Below, piece after piece: positions 1-8,030 of a DNA stretch of 46,851 nt. The stretch's first letter is position 1, and every line of letters starts with the position of its first letter. The translations under genes and the position numbers were made by a program. The stretch is from assembly GCF_002027545.1 (NCBI RefSeq), contig NZ_MXAN01000009.1:1-46851 (forward strand), written 5' to 3'. The DNA comes from Moraxella lacunata (lineage in GTDB: Bacteria > Pseudomonadota > Gammaproteobacteria > Pseudomonadales > Moraxellaceae). The notes under the pieces were generated by a model. The model had not been told where the DNA came from. It made no database searches and saw only the letters and a list, made by a program, of their open reading frames with translations.

Positions 1-59
1 GCGTGGTAGTTGGCTAACATGATTGGTTTGGCTCGGTAACGTGTTAATTGGGTTTTAAA

Positions 60-269
60 TTAGGGCGTGCATGCCTTTTATATTTGCAATGAAAAATGAG
101 AAAAATCGCACGTTTTTCAAGGAAAAAATGCAGTCTGATAGTTATTCTATCAGACAAGTTTTTGACGATGAAAAACAAGATTTAGCCATTTTTCATGCAA
201 AAACGATTAGTTTATTTCTAAAACATTTCTATATTGTAAATAGTGTTATAAAGGTTCAACACGCCCTAA
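60..269 (+). repeat. MITE-like element, copy 1
   Basis: About 210-bp non-coding element bounded by inverted ends TTAGGGCGTG and CACGCCCTAA. It shares its interior with copies at 3478-3684 (inverted), 20966-21095 and 46816 to the window end. The core after the TIR is GGGCGTG flanked by TA on both sides, consistent with a TA target duplication. A central hairpin (134-141 pairing with 147-154) is present. The element ends about 19 bp before the thiM start, so it separates thiM from whatever promoter lay upstream. No transposase is encoded. Confidence 0.85.
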
Positions 270-288
270 TCTTAAAAAGGAAAAACCC

Positions 289-1131
289 ATGACCGCAGTT
301 ACCAAAACCCCATTCTCCCCAAACCAAATCCCCCTAGACTTAATCAGTGAAGTCCGCAAGCAAAACCCTCTAATTCACAACATCACCAATCTGGTTTCTG
401 CCAATTTTACCGCCAATGGACTGCTTGCCGTTGGTGCGTCTCCGATGATGGCGGAGTCGCCCTTAGAGATGGCGGAGCTTGCCAAGATAAGTAGTGCTGT
501 CGTGCTAAACATCGGCACACCGTCCGACCCCAAAACGTCCGCCATGATTATCGCAGGGCAGACCGCCAACGCCCACGGCATTCCTGTGGTGCTAGACCCT
601 GTGGCGGTGTCGGCAAGCACTTTACGCCAATCTACCATTCATCAGATTAGCCAAGTCGTGCAGTTTGATGCCATTCGTGGCAATGCAGGCGAGCTTGCAT
701 TTTTGGCAGGGGCAAGCTGGCAAGCCAAAGGCGTGGACGCAGGGCGTGGCGATGCGGATTTGGCGAGCATTTGCCAAGCGGTTGCCCAAAAGTACCGCAC
801 CATTGCCATTTTGACAGGCGAGATTGACTATATTTCGGACGGCACGCAGGTGCTTGCTCTTGCCAATGGTGCGCCACTACTCCCTAAAGTTACCGCCACA
901 GGGTGTCTGCTAAGTGCGGTGATTGGGGCGTTTTTGGCGGTGGCAGGGCGTGAGCGGTATTTGGTGGGGGCGGTCAATGCCTGTGCCACGTTTGCCATTG
1001 CAGGCGAGCTTGCCTGTGAAGGCTTATTGCCAAGCCAAAGTGGTACGTTTATGTATCAATTTTTGGACAAATTGGGCGGTATTAGCCCTGATGAAATTGC
1101 CAATCGTGTCAAGTTCGTGGGGGAAGTATGA
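289..1131 (+). CDS. thiM: Hydroxyethylthiazole kinase ThiM
   Basis: 280 residues, full length for ThiM. The enzyme phosphorylates 4-methyl-5-(2-hydroxyethyl)thiazole to feed thiamine phosphate synthesis by salvage. Visible family signatures are the N-terminal NPLIHNITNLVSANFTANG segment, the VLDPVAV strand, the RGNAGE motif and the TATGCLLSA segment near the C-terminus that carries the conserved Cys. An AAAAAGG ribosome binding site precedes the ATG. The gene overlaps thiD by 4 nt (ATGA), so they are translationally coupled, and thiE follows, giving a thiM-thiD-thiE salvage unit. No TPP riboswitch is visible upstream; the space is filled by a MITE. Confidence 0.95.
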   Translation: MTAVTKTPFSPNQIPLDLISEVRKQNPLIHNITNLVSANFTANGLLAVGASPMMAESPLEMAELAKISSAVVLNIGTPSDPKTSAMIIAGQTANAHGIPVVLDPVAVSASTLRQSTIHQISQVVQFDAIRGNAGELAFLAGASWQAKGVDAGRGDADLASICQAVAQKYRTIAILTGEIDYISDGTQVLALANGAPLLPKVTATGCLLSAVIGAFLAVAGRERYLVGAVNACATFAIAGELACEGLLPSQSGTFMYQFLDKLGGISPDEIANRVKFVGEV

Positions 1132-1967
1132 ATCACATCCACACGCACCCACTCACCCACCGCCCCGCCCAAGCCTTAACCATTGCAGGGTCGGACTCTG
1201 GCGGTGGGGCAGGCATTCAGGCGGATTTGAAAACCTTTACCATAAGGCGTGTATTCGGTACAAGTGTACTGACCGCCACAACCGCCCAAAACACCCAAGG
1301 CGTATGGGACATTCATCATCTGCCAACCGACCACATCAAAGCCCAGCTTGTCGCCATTGGGGACGATTTTGCGATTGGGGCGTGCAAAATCGGTATGCTT
1401 GGCACGTCTGACATTATTGATGCGGTGGGGGAATTTCTACAAAATCGTCCGTTTGGGCAAGTGGTGCTTGACCCTGTGATGATTGCCAAAGGCGGACAAG
1501 CCTTGCTTGATGACAACGCAACGGACAGCCTAAGACGGCTTATTCTCCTAACTGACATCATCACGCCCAACCTACCAGAAGCCGAAGTGCTGACAGGCAT
1601 GACGATAGCGTGTGATGATGATATAAGGCAAGCCCTACACACCTTACAAGACATGGGGGCAAAGACGGTCATCATCAAAGGCGGACACAGCCAAAATTCC
1701 CAAAGTGCCATGTGTACAGATTATGTGCTTGATGAAACGGGCGATATTTGGCAAGTACAAAGCGAACGCACCGACAGCAAAAACACGCACGGCACAGGGT
1801 GCACGTTCTCGGCGTGTATCACGGCAGAGCTTGCCAAAGGGGCGAGCGTGGCAGATGCTATCTGTACCGCCAAACGCTTAATCAGTCAAGCGATTAGCAC
1901 TGCCCCCAACATCGGACATGGACATGGGGCGGTTAATCATTGGGCGTTTTGGGAAGGTGGGGCATAG
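1128..1967 (+). CDS. thiD: Hydroxymethylpyrimidine/phosphomethylpyrimidine kinase ThiD
   Basis: 279 residues, normal length for bacterial ThiD of the ribokinase fold. It makes HMP-pyrophosphate, the pyrimidine partner for ThiE. Recognisable motifs are AGSDSGGGAGIQADLK (residues about 20-35, substrate site), VLDPVMIAKGG, TPNLPEAEVLTG, and the ATP/anion-hole motif NTHGTGCTFSACI near the C-terminus. The start ATG overlaps the thiM stop as ATGA, which fixes the start by coupling. It ends with TAG, showing that TAG is a normal stop codon in this genome. thiE lies 253 nt downstream beyond a repeat-filled gap. Confidence 0.95.
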   Translation: MNHIHTHPLTHRPAQALTIAGSDSGGGAGIQADLKTFTIRRVFGTSVLTATTAQNTQGVWDIHHLPTDHIKAQLVAIGDDFAIGACKIGMLGTSDIIDAVGEFLQNRPFGQVVLDPVMIAKGGQALLDDNATDSLRRLILLTDIITPNLPEAEVLTGMTIACDDDIRQALHTLQDMGAKTVIIKGGHSQNSQSAMCTDYVLDETGDIWQVQSERTDSKNTHGTGCTFSACITAELAKGASVADAICTAKRLISQAISTAPNIGHGHGAVNHWAFWEGGA

Positions 1968-2004
1968 ATAAAATGATTGGAAAATTTTAAAATCGTAATC
2001 GTAA

Positions 2005-2021
2005 GGTGCGTAGTACGCACC
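2005..2021. repeat. Short palindrome GGTGCGTAGTACGCACC
   Basis: Near-perfect 17-bp inverted repeat in the thiD-thiE gap. A related palindrome lies at 2165-2185 (AAGGTGTGTAATACGCACCTT). It is a member of the short GC-rich palindromes scattered between genes in this window. Confidence 0.7.
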
Positions 2022-2037
2022 GATAATCGGTTACTTC

Positions 2038-2150
2038 AATCTCAACTTAAAATGATAACCTATTGATTTTTTATAATTATTTTTGGGTTGTAGGGGCGAA
2101 TTGCAATTCGCCCTTGATAAATTAATCACTTATACAAAATTGAGAATGGG
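2038..2150. repeat. Intergenic repeat D, uninterrupted copy
   Basis: Contains the palindrome GGGGCGAATTGCAATTCGCC (about 2093-2112) in an AT-rich frame. On the opposite strand, nearly the same sequence occurs at about 32185-32265 and continues at about 32392-32420. There it is interrupted by a palindromic element at 32264-32394. This copy therefore represents the empty site. Confidence 0.75.
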
Positions 2151-2220
2151 GTATCATTTATAAAAAGGTGTGTAATACGCACCTTATAATCATCACATTA
2201 ATCCCCCAAAAGGAACTCCC

Positions 2221-2880
2221 ATGTTTGATAAATCAATCCTGTCCGTCTATTTTGTCGCAGGGACACAAGACTGCACACACCGCTCCGAACCCACGCCAGA
2301 GCAGAGACTGCTTGCGGTGTTGGAGAATGCCTTGCAAGCAGGGATTACTTGCTATCAATTTCGTGAAAAAGGCGACAACGCCCTAACTTGCCTTGACAAG
2401 ATTAAAAAGCTTGCCCTAGATTGCCAAGCGTTATGCTGTCAATATGGCGTGCCATTTGTGATTAACAATGACGTTCATCTGTGCCTTGACATTGGGGCGG
2501 ACGGCGTTCATGTGGGGCAGACGGACATGGATATTCATGACGTGGCAAGGCTCTGCCGTGGGCGTGCGTTTGTGGGTTTGTCGCACAGCTCGCTTGATGA
2601 GATAGGGGTTAGCGTGGGGCATGATTTGGCGGATTATTTGGCGATTGGGGCGGTGTTTGACACACGTTCAAAGGCGGACGCTGGGCGTGCGGTGGGCGTG
2701 GATATGGTGGGGCAGGTGCGAGCGATGATTGGCAACCGTCCGCTTGTCGCCATTGGTGGGATTGATACGACCAATGCAAGCCTTGTGCGTGCCAATGGGG
2801 CGGACGGTGTGGCGTGCGTGTCGGTGATTGCCCGTGCGGACGATATGGGGGCGGTGGTGGGGGCGTTAAAGGGAACATGA
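2221..2880 (+). CDS. thiE: Thiamine phosphate synthase ThiE
   Basis: 219 residues, typical for ThiE, a TIM-barrel enzyme that joins HMP-PP and thiazole phosphate into thiamine phosphate. Motifs seen: YQFREKG (diphosphate/thiazole site), VPFVINNDVHLCLDIGADGVHVGQTDMD (nucleotide/pyrimidine site), FVGLSHSS, ADYLAIGAVFDTRSK, VAIGGI and the C-terminal GADGVACVSVI. The start ATG follows the ribosome binding site AAAAGGAA. Together with thiM and thiD it completes salvage from thiazole and pyrimidine; no de novo thiC, thiG or thiS is in the window. Confidence 0.95.
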   Translation: MFDKSILSVYFVAGTQDCTHRSEPTPEQRLLAVLENALQAGITCYQFREKGDNALTCLDKIKKLALDCQALCCQYGVPFVINNDVHLCLDIGADGVHVGQTDMDIHDVARLCRGRAFVGLSHSSLDEIGVSVGHDLADYLAIGAVFDTRSKADAGRAVGVDMVGQVRAMIGNRPLVAIGGIDTTNASLVRANGADGVACVSVIARADDMGAVVGALKGT

Positions 2881-2901
2881 TAAATCGTATGGCGTTTGTC
2901 A

Positions 2902-2930
2902 TTGCAAATTGGGGCGTATTGCTTTACAAT
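2902..2930 (+). promoter_or_regulatory. Promoter of the dinJ-yafQ pair
   Basis: TTGCAA at 2902-2907, 17-bp spacer, TACAAT at 2925-2930, close to sigma-70 consensus. It lies 27 bp upstream of the antitoxin start. Antitoxins of this family normally autorepress their promoter; an operator was not resolved. Confidence 0.7.
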
Positions 2931-2956
2931 AAAACAAATAACCATAAGGGGGCTAT

Positions 2957-3232
2957 ATGACCACAACCAATTTAAATATCCGCATTGATGACGAACTCAA
3001 AGCTCAAGCCACAAAAGTGCTGGCAAGCTATGGCTTGTCGCCCACACAAGCGATTAAACTGTTTTTTCATCAGGTGGTTAGCACCAATCAAGTGCCTGTG
3101 TCTTTTGATTATCAAGCCAGAACGCCCAACGCCAAAACCTTGCAAGCGATTGCCGAGCTAGAAAATGGCGGTGGTACGCTTTATGATGATTTGGATAGTT
3201 TGCTTGCAGGGCTAGATAATGTTAAGCGTTAA
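2957..3232 (+). CDS. dinJ: RelB/DinJ family antitoxin
   Basis: 91 residues. The N-terminus LNIRIDDELKAQATKVLASYGLSPTQAIKLFF is the ribbon-helix-helix DNA-binding domain typical of RelB/DinJ antitoxins, followed by a toxin-wrapping C-terminal tail. A strong AGGGGG ribosome binding site precedes the ATG. The toxin gene overlaps its 3' end by 14 nt, the usual antitoxin-first order. Expected role: bind and neutralise the YafQ-like toxin and autoregulate the operon. Confidence 0.92.
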   Translation: MTTTNLNIRIDDELKAQATKVLASYGLSPTQAIKLFFHQVVSTNQVPVSFDYQARTPNAKTLQAIAELENGGGTLYDDLDSLLAGLDNVKR

Positions 3233-3476
3233 GACCAGTAAGGATTTTGACAGGGATTTAAGAAAACAAAAACTCACCGCCGAGCTTTTGGAAGTATTAA
3301 GTTGTCTATATCGTGGCGAGCCATTGCCTGCCAAATACAAAGACCATGCGTTACATGGCGACAAAAAGGGCTGGCGTGATTGCCATGTACAAAATGATTT
3401 GGTGCTGATTTACAAAATTGAAGATGATATTTTGTATTTGGCAAGGTTAAATACCCATAGCGAAGTTTTTGGTTAA
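3219..3476 (+). CDS. yafQ: YafQ family mRNA interferase toxin
   Basis: 85 residues of the RelE/YafQ fold. YafQ toxins cut mRNA in the ribosomal A site. The segment YKDHALHGDKKGWRDCHVQ followed by DLVLIYKI matches the family core. Residues His43, His56, Asp60, His80 and Phe84 sit where the YafQ acidic/histidine catalytic set is expected, so the toxin looks intact. The start overlaps the antitoxin reading frame, giving tight co-translation. A MITE begins 1-2 nt after the stop codon. Confidence 0.92.
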   Translation: MLSVKTSKDFDRDLRKQKLTAELLEVLSCLYRGEPLPAKYKDHALHGDKKGWRDCHVQNDLVLIYKIEDDILYLARLNTHSEVFG

Positions 3477-3477
3477 T

Positions 3478-3684
3478 CAGGGCGTGCCTGCCCTTTATAA
3501 CACTGTTTACAATATAGAAATATTTTAGAAAAAACTAATCGTTTTTGCATGAAAAATGGCTAAATCTTGTTTTGCACCGTCAAAATCCTTGTTGGTATTT
3601 TAATATCAACTGCGGACTTTTCCTTGAAAAATTTGCGATTTTTCTCATTTTTCATTGCAAATACAAAAGACAGGCACGCCCTAA
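3478..3684 (-). repeat. MITE-like element, copy 2 (inverted)
   Basis: Inverted copy of the 60-269 element, about 207 bp, with ends GGGCGTGCC and GGCACGCCC. It lies flush against the yafQ stop and about 64 bp upstream of pncB. The central hairpin (TTGGTATT at 3592-3599 against AATATCAA at 3602-3609, one G-T wobble) occupies the same place as the copy 1 hairpin but has a different sequence. Confidence 0.85.
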
Positions 3685-3747
3685 ATAAATATCCCCCATT
3701 TCCCCAAAAATTTGCTATCATACCCCAAACTTCTTTTTGGAAAAATC

Positions 3748-4959
3748 ATGACCCACACGCCAATCATCACATCATTATTGGATAATGACTTATACAAATT
3801 TACCATGCTCCAAGCCATGCTTCACCAATTCCCCCAAACGCATGGCGTGTACCGCTTTCGCTGTCGCAACAACGACAAATTGGCGTTCCCCTTAGGCGAG
3901 ATTAAGGACGATTTGGAGCATCAGCTTGACCTGCTTTGCACCCTAAAATTTAAGCAAGATGAGCTAGATTATTTGAGAAATTTGCGGTTTATTAAGCCTG
4001 ATTTTGTGGATTATTTAGAATTATTTCAATTAAAACGCCGATTTATCAAGGTGTGGACGGATGATGAAAACCGCCTAAATATTGAGATTGAAGGGGCGAT
4101 GATTCAGGCGATGTTTTTTGAAATTTTTGTGTTATCCATTGTCAATCAGCTCTATTACGAACGCCTAAATGACCCCAATGCCCTAACAGACGGGCAAAAA
4201 CGCCTTGATGAAAAGGTACAAATTTTAAAACATTATGAAATGCTAGAACACTCAGACGTACACAATCCTGCCTTTGCCGTGGCGGATTTTGGCACACGTC
4301 GCCGTTATAGCCGAGACTGGCATTATCATGTGGTGCGGACGCTTGCCAAGGCATCGCCCAGTATTTTTCGGGGGACGAGCAACGTCTATCTTGCCAAAGA
4401 GCTGGGTTTAACGCCAATCGGCACCATGGCTCATGAGTTTATGCAAGCCTTTCAAGCCCTAGATGTGCGTTTGCGTGATAGCCAAAAGGCGGCGTTGGAG
4501 GCGTGGGTGCGTGAATATCGGGGCGATTTGGGCATTGCCTTGACGGACGTTGTGGGCATGGACGCATTTTTAAGAGATTTTGATTTGTATTTTGCCAAGC
4601 TCTTTGACGGACTTCGCCACGACTCAGGCGACCCGTACGAGTGGGGCGATAAGGCGATTGCTCATTATGAGAAGCTACGCATTGACCCCAAAACCAAAAG
4701 CCTGACGTTTAGCGACGGCTTGACACTCCAAAAGGCGTGGGATTTGCATGAATATTTTAAAACCCGTATCAAAACAGGCTTTGGTATCGGCACCAATCTC
4801 ACCAACGACATGGGGCTAACCCAACTGAATATCGTGCTAAAACTTGTGGAATGCAACGGGCAACCTGTCGCCAAACTCTCCGACAGCCCTGGTAAGACGA
4901 TGATTGACGATGATACGTATTTGGCGTATTTAAAGCAGGTGTTTGAAGTTAAAGAGTGA
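3748..4959 (+). CDS. pncB: Nicotinate phosphoribosyltransferase PncB
   Basis: 403 residues, full length. It converts nicotinate plus PRPP to nicotinate mononucleotide, using ATP, in NAD salvage. The N-terminus [16 protein letters not shown], the [10 protein letters not shown] motif, [15 protein letters not shown], and [12 protein letters not shown] with the His that is phosphorylated in this family are all visible, as is the later [11 protein letters not shown]. The ATG at 3748 is preferred over an in-frame TTG at 3712 because family members begin close to this point. A MITE lies immediately upstream and may supply or interrupt the promoter. Confidence 0.95.
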   Translation: MTHTPIITSLLDNDLYKFTMLQAMLHQFPQTHGVYRFRCRNNDKLAFPLGEIKDDLEHQLDLLCTLKFKQDELDYLRNLRFIKPDFVDYLELFQLKRRFIKVWTDDENRLNIEIEGAMIQAMFFEIFVLSIVNQLYYERLNDPNALTDGQKRLDEKVQILKHYEMLEHSDVHNPAFAVADFGTRRRYSRDWHYHVVRTLAKASPSIFRGTSNVYLAKELGLTPIGTMAHEFMQAFQALDVRLRDSQKAALEAWVREYRGDLGIALTDVVGMDAFLRDFDLYFAKLFDGLRHDSGDPYEWGDKAIAHYEKLRIDPKTKSLTFSDGLTLQKAWDLHEYFKTRIKTGFGIGTNLTNDMGLTQLNIVLKLVECNGQPVAKLSDSPGKTMIDDDTYLAYLKQVFEVKE

Positions 4960-4963
4960 TAAA

Positions 4964-4992
4964 AAAAGGGGTGTTATACCCCTTTTGTTTTT
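4964..4992 (+). terminator. Intrinsic terminator after pncB
   Basis: Stem AAAAGGGG / CCCCTTTT (4964-4971 with 4979-4986), 7-nt loop, then GTTTTTT. It begins a few bases after the pncB stop codon. Confidence 0.85.
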
Positions 4993-5118
4993 AAAATTTC
5001 TAAATGGCATTAAATAAAGACCTATTCGAAGAAACAGACGATTGAGATTGTTTGACATTGTTGATTTTTAATTGGAAAAATGTGCCTTTGTTTTTAAAAT
5101 ATTGAGTGGTTTTAAAAA

Positions 5119-5385
5119 ATGACACCAAAAATATTTAAATTATCCTGTCAAGAAATTGAAAAACAATTTGGACAAGGAAATTTTGATGACGCCACAGAAT
5201 ATGTTTGGGATTTAATTTATCATTATTTTGGCAATAGTGATAAATTCATCATTAAAAATATTGATTTTGATGATAGTCATACCAACCCTTATTTTCATAC
5301 TTTAAATATTGAAGTTTAAGGAATTGATAGTATTACGGCAGATTTAATTTTACAAGAATTAAATGAAAAAAGACTAACTTTTTAG
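5119..5385 (+). pseudogene. Small AT-rich orphan protein with in-frame TAA
   Basis: Open frame of 66 codons (5119-5319) of unknown function. It is acidic and aromatic-rich, with segments such as NFDDATEYVWDLIYHYFG. The frame stops at TAA (5317-5319) but continues without further stops for 21 codons (GIDSITADLILQELNEKRLTF) to TAG at 5383-5385. The continuation is protein-like, so the TAA may be a nonsense mutation in an 88-codon gene; alternatively the 66-residue product is complete. The low GC compared with pncB and metZ and the neighbouring orphan at 5417 suggest acquired DNA. No family was recognised. Confidence 0.45.
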
Positions 5386-5416
5386 AATTTGATAAAGCCA
5401 AAATAGAGTTTTAAAA

Positions 5417-5764
5417 ATGTATCAACTGCAAACTAACGAAAGAACAGAAATATTTCATATTTCATCAATTTTAATTACTTGTGAAAAATATCATCAAAAA
5501 TCAGCCTTTGTATTTTTTAAAAGTAAATTAAAGTGGTATCAGACTTATTTTGATGAAAATGTTCTTTTTATAGAATTGATTGAGAGAGATATTGACAATC
5601 ATTTGAGTGATTTTAATGAAATTAAACAAATGGAAATTATGTGGCACAAAACACAAGATTTATTTTTAAAATATCAATTCAATCTTTTAATGTTTTTAGG
5701 TGAGGATTGCAAAGTTAATTTTAAGATTAAAGACGGTTATTTTTATTTATTCAATGATGAATAA
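5417..5764 (+). CDS. Hypothetical protein, 115 residues
   Basis: No family recognised. The protein is soluble-looking, rich in Phe, Tyr, Lys, Asp and Glu, with no signal peptide or membrane segment. Its DNA is much more AT-rich than the flanking housekeeping genes, as is the preceding orphan 31 nt upstream of its start, so the two probably arrived together. Small acidic AT-rich proteins in such pairs are often immunity-like or toxin-associated, but nothing here shows that directly. Confidence 0.55.
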   Translation: MYQLQTNERTEIFHISSILITCEKYHQKSAFVFFKSKLKWYQTYFDENVLFIELIERDIDNHLSDFNEIKQMEIMWHKTQDLFLKYQFNLLMFLGEDCKVNFKIKDGYFYLFNDE

Positions 5765-5886
5765 ACATTCACCATGAACAAAATAAAAAAAATAGCATTT
5801 ATTAGATAAATTTTCACAATGTTAGTGAGCATGATATACCACACTCTTGCCCCATAAAATTATCAAGAGCGGTTTTTATAGGATTA

Positions 5887-5915
5887 TGCTATACTAATGC
5901 ACCATCAATGGGTGC
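5887..5915 (+). promoter_or_regulatory. Extended -10 promoter and leader hairpin of metZ
   Basis: TATACT at 5890-5895 is preceded by TGC, an extended -10 element; no good -35 is seen. Just downstream, GCACC ATCAAT GGGTGC (5899-5915) can form a small hairpin in the 5' leader. metZ starts 46 nt further on. Confidence 0.55.
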
Positions 5916-5960
5916 GTACGGCACGCCAATCATTTTAGCATTAAAATTAATAGGAAAATC

Positions 5961-7196
5961 ATGACCACCTTAGACCCCAACTGGCAATCCGATGCCCTAG
6001 ACCCGACTTTGGGATTTTTTGAAGAGACTTTGGCAATCCGTGGCGGTTATCATCGCACGGACGAGGGCGAGCATGGCGAGGCGATTTTTACGACCAGTAG
6101 CTATGTTTACAAGTCCGCCAAAGACGCCGCCGACCATTTTGACGGCACAAAAAAAGGCAATGTCTATTCACGCCACACCAATCCTACCGTGCGAGCCTTT
6201 GAAAGACGGCTTGCCCTGCTAGAAGGGGGCGAACGCTGTGTCGCTACCGCCAGTGGCATGGGGGCGATTTTGACCATGTGTTTGGCGTATCTAAAAGCAG
6301 GCGACCACTTGCTTTGTGCCAAGCAGTTGTTCGGCTCATCGGTTGCGTTGTTTGATACTTACTTTCGCTCGTTTGGCGTGGAGGTGAGCTATGTGGACTG
6401 TTTTGACAATGACGCATGGCAAAACGCCATTCAGCCAAACACCAGAGTTTTGTACTGTGAAAGCCCTTCCAATCCCTTAGCTCAAATTGCCGATTTGCGA
6501 TTTTTGGCAAACCTTGCCCATGACAATGGGGCGATGCTTATCGTGGATAACTGCTTTGCCACCCCTGCCATTCAAAAGCCGTTGGAGCTTGGGGCGGACG
6601 TGGTGATTCATTCGGCGTCCAAGTACATTGACGGGCAAGGGCGTGTGCTTGGCGGAGCGTTGGTTGGCTCTGATGAGCTGATGGAAAAGGCGTTTGGCGT
6701 GGTGCGTACGGGGGGCATTAGCCTGTCGCCCTTTAATGCGTGGGTGCTGTTAAAGGGGTTAGAGACCCTATCAATCCGCATGAAAGCCCATTGCGACAAT
6801 GCCAATCGGGTTGCCGAATTTTTATCAAACCACCCCAACGTCCAAAAAGTGCATTTTTCAGGGCTATCTGCCCACCCAAGCCACACGCTTGCCAAATCGC
6901 AACACACGCACTTAGACGTGCAAGGCGGAGCATTCGGGGCGATTATCGGCTTTGAAGTGGCGGACAAAGACAAGGCGTGGCACGTCATTGACAGCACACG
7001 GGTCATCAGCATTACCAACAACTTAGGCGATGCCAAGTCCACCATTACCCACCCTGCAAGCACCACCCATTTTCGCATGACGCCCGAGCAACGAGTGCAG
7101 GCGGGTGTGAATGACGGTCTCATTCGCCTATCGGCCGGGCTTGAAAATGTCAATGATATTATCAATGATTTAAAGCGTGGGCTTGATGAGTTGTAA
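5961..7196 (+). CDS. metZ: O-succinylhomoserine sulfhydrylase MetZ
   Basis: 411 residues, a Cys/Met-metabolism PLP enzyme (fold type I). MetZ makes homocysteine directly from O-succinylhomoserine and sulfide. Seen: the YSRHTNPTV motif (phosphate/tetramer contacts), the ATASGMGAI segment, VLYCESPSNP, the LIVDNCFATP strand with the PLP-contacting Asp, and HSASKYIDGQGR carrying the PLP lysine (about residue 221). The N-terminal segment TLAIRGGYHRTDEGEHGEAIFTTSSY is typical of MetZ rather than MetB. The gene is intact, in contrast to the amber-interrupted metY at 10754-12034, so it is likely the working direct-sulfhydrylation enzyme here. Confidence 0.9.
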   Translation: MTTLDPNWQSDALDPTLGFFEETLAIRGGYHRTDEGEHGEAIFTTSSYVYKSAKDAADHFDGTKKGNVYSRHTNPTVRAFERRLALLEGGERCVATASGMGAILTMCLAYLKAGDHLLCAKQLFGSSVALFDTYFRSFGVEVSYVDCFDNDAWQNAIQPNTRVLYCESPSNPLAQIADLRFLANLAHDNGAMLIVDNCFATPAIQKPLELGADVVIHSASKYIDGQGRVLGGALVGSDELMEKAFGVVRTGGISLSPFNAWVLLKGLETLSIRMKAHCDNANRVAEFLSNHPNVQKVHFSGLSAHPSHTLAKSQHTHLDVQGGAFGAIIGFEVADKDKAWHVIDSTRVISITNNLGDAKSTITHPASTTHFRMTPEQRVQAGVNDGLIRLSAGLENVNDIINDLKRGLDEL

Positions 7197-7311
7197 AAAC
7201 ATGGGTCAGCCACGACTTTTGCCAAAATTGCAACAAAATATTACAAAGGAGCCATGTTTGCTTAGGGCGGGGCTGTTATCTTATGCTAAATTTATTTTTG
7301 AAAGTTAATTT

Positions 7312-7887
7312 ATGAAAAAAATTCTTAAAGTTGTTGCCGTCGGTGGGCTGATGATGACTCTATGGCACAAAAAAGGGCAGGGCAAATCGCAGAGTGATAT
7401 CACCACGTCCATCAGTCATGCTCGCCGTAGCCGTGGATGGCTCCCTGTCATTGGCTCGGCACTGTTGGTGGGGACAGCGGTCATGACTGCCCCTGCGTAT
7501 GCCATGAGCGAGTCAGCGGTTCAGAGTTTTGCCAGTAGCCTAAATACTGCCGCCAATGCTCAAAATATCGGCATGGTTTCACGTCTTATCGATGATAATG
7601 CTGTCATTAGTTTGACACGCAAAGGCAATACCACTACCCTTGATAAAAATGGGTATTTGCAACTACTCCAAAAATCATGGGCAGGGGCGAGCGACTATCG
7701 TTATAGTATTAATGTGACAGATGTGGTCGTCACAGGCAATCAAGCCCGAGCCAATGTTATCACCACAGAGAGCTGGACAAAAGATGGTCGTCGCACGACA
7801 TTTAGAACGCATTCCAAGGCAACTTTGTCCTATACAGGCGGTAATGCCATGCTACTTAGAGCGGTGTCGCAAGTTACTGTGGAATAG
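7312..7887 (+). CDS. NTF2/SnoaL-like exported protein
   Basis: 191 residues. The mature part from about residue 66 (MSESAVQSFASSLNTAANAQ) has the pattern of an NTF2/SnoaL-like cone domain: an early helix, then strands such as DNAVISLTRKG, YSINVTDVVVTGNQARANV and RTTFRTHSKATLSY. A signal peptide (RGWLPVIGSALLVGTAVMTAPAYA) ends near residue 64, but it is preceded by about 40 residues including a first hydrophobic patch and a basic stretch. The translation start is therefore uncertain, or the n-region is unusually long. No internal ATG with a clear ribosome binding site was seen. Probably periplasmic; the function is unknown. Confidence 0.7.
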   Translation: MKKILKVVAVGGLMMTLWHKKGQGKSQSDITTSISHARRSRGWLPVIGSALLVGTAVMTAPAYAMSESAVQSFASSLNTAANAQNIGMVSRLIDDNAVISLTRKGNTTTLDKNGYLQLLQKSWAGASDYRYSINVTDVVVTGNQARANVITTESWTKDGRRTTFRTHSKATLSYTGGNAMLLRAVSQVTVE

Positions 7888-7920
7888 ACTATACGATTTT
7901 AAAAAATCAAGAAAGAAAAT

Positions 7921-7946
7921 AGGTGTGGCAATGCCATGCCTTTTCT
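7921..7946 (+). terminator. Probable terminator after the NTF2-like gene
   Basis: AGGTGTGGC AAT GCCATGCCT forms a 9-bp stem in RNA (two G-U pairs) with a 3-nt loop, followed by TTTTCT. Confidence 0.55.
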
Positions 7947-7962
7947 ATTAACATATTTGGGT

Positions 7963-7991
7963 TTGATTGATGGGGCTTGATATATTATAAT
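7963..7991 (+). promoter_or_regulatory. Promoter of the lytic transglycosylase gene
   Basis: TTGATT at 7963-7968, 17-bp spacer, TATAAT at 7986-7991, 39 bp before the start codon of the MltD-like gene. Confidence 0.7.
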
Positions 7992-8030
7992 ACGAGCATA
8001 TTTCACATCATTAATTAATAGGATTTTATC

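Noticed and set aside
1..288. TPP riboswitch before thiM
   Set aside because: No CTGAGA-type core or matching P2/P4 elements; the region is the MITE.
71..292. Open frame of 73 codons before thiM
   Set aside because: It lies inside the MITE (60-269) and runs into the thiM ribosome binding site; the same sequence in other copies is not open in frame.
6608..7225. 205-codon frame on the minus strand opposite metZ
   Set aside because: Antisense shadow of a well-recognised gene; no family resemblance and no ribosome binding site.
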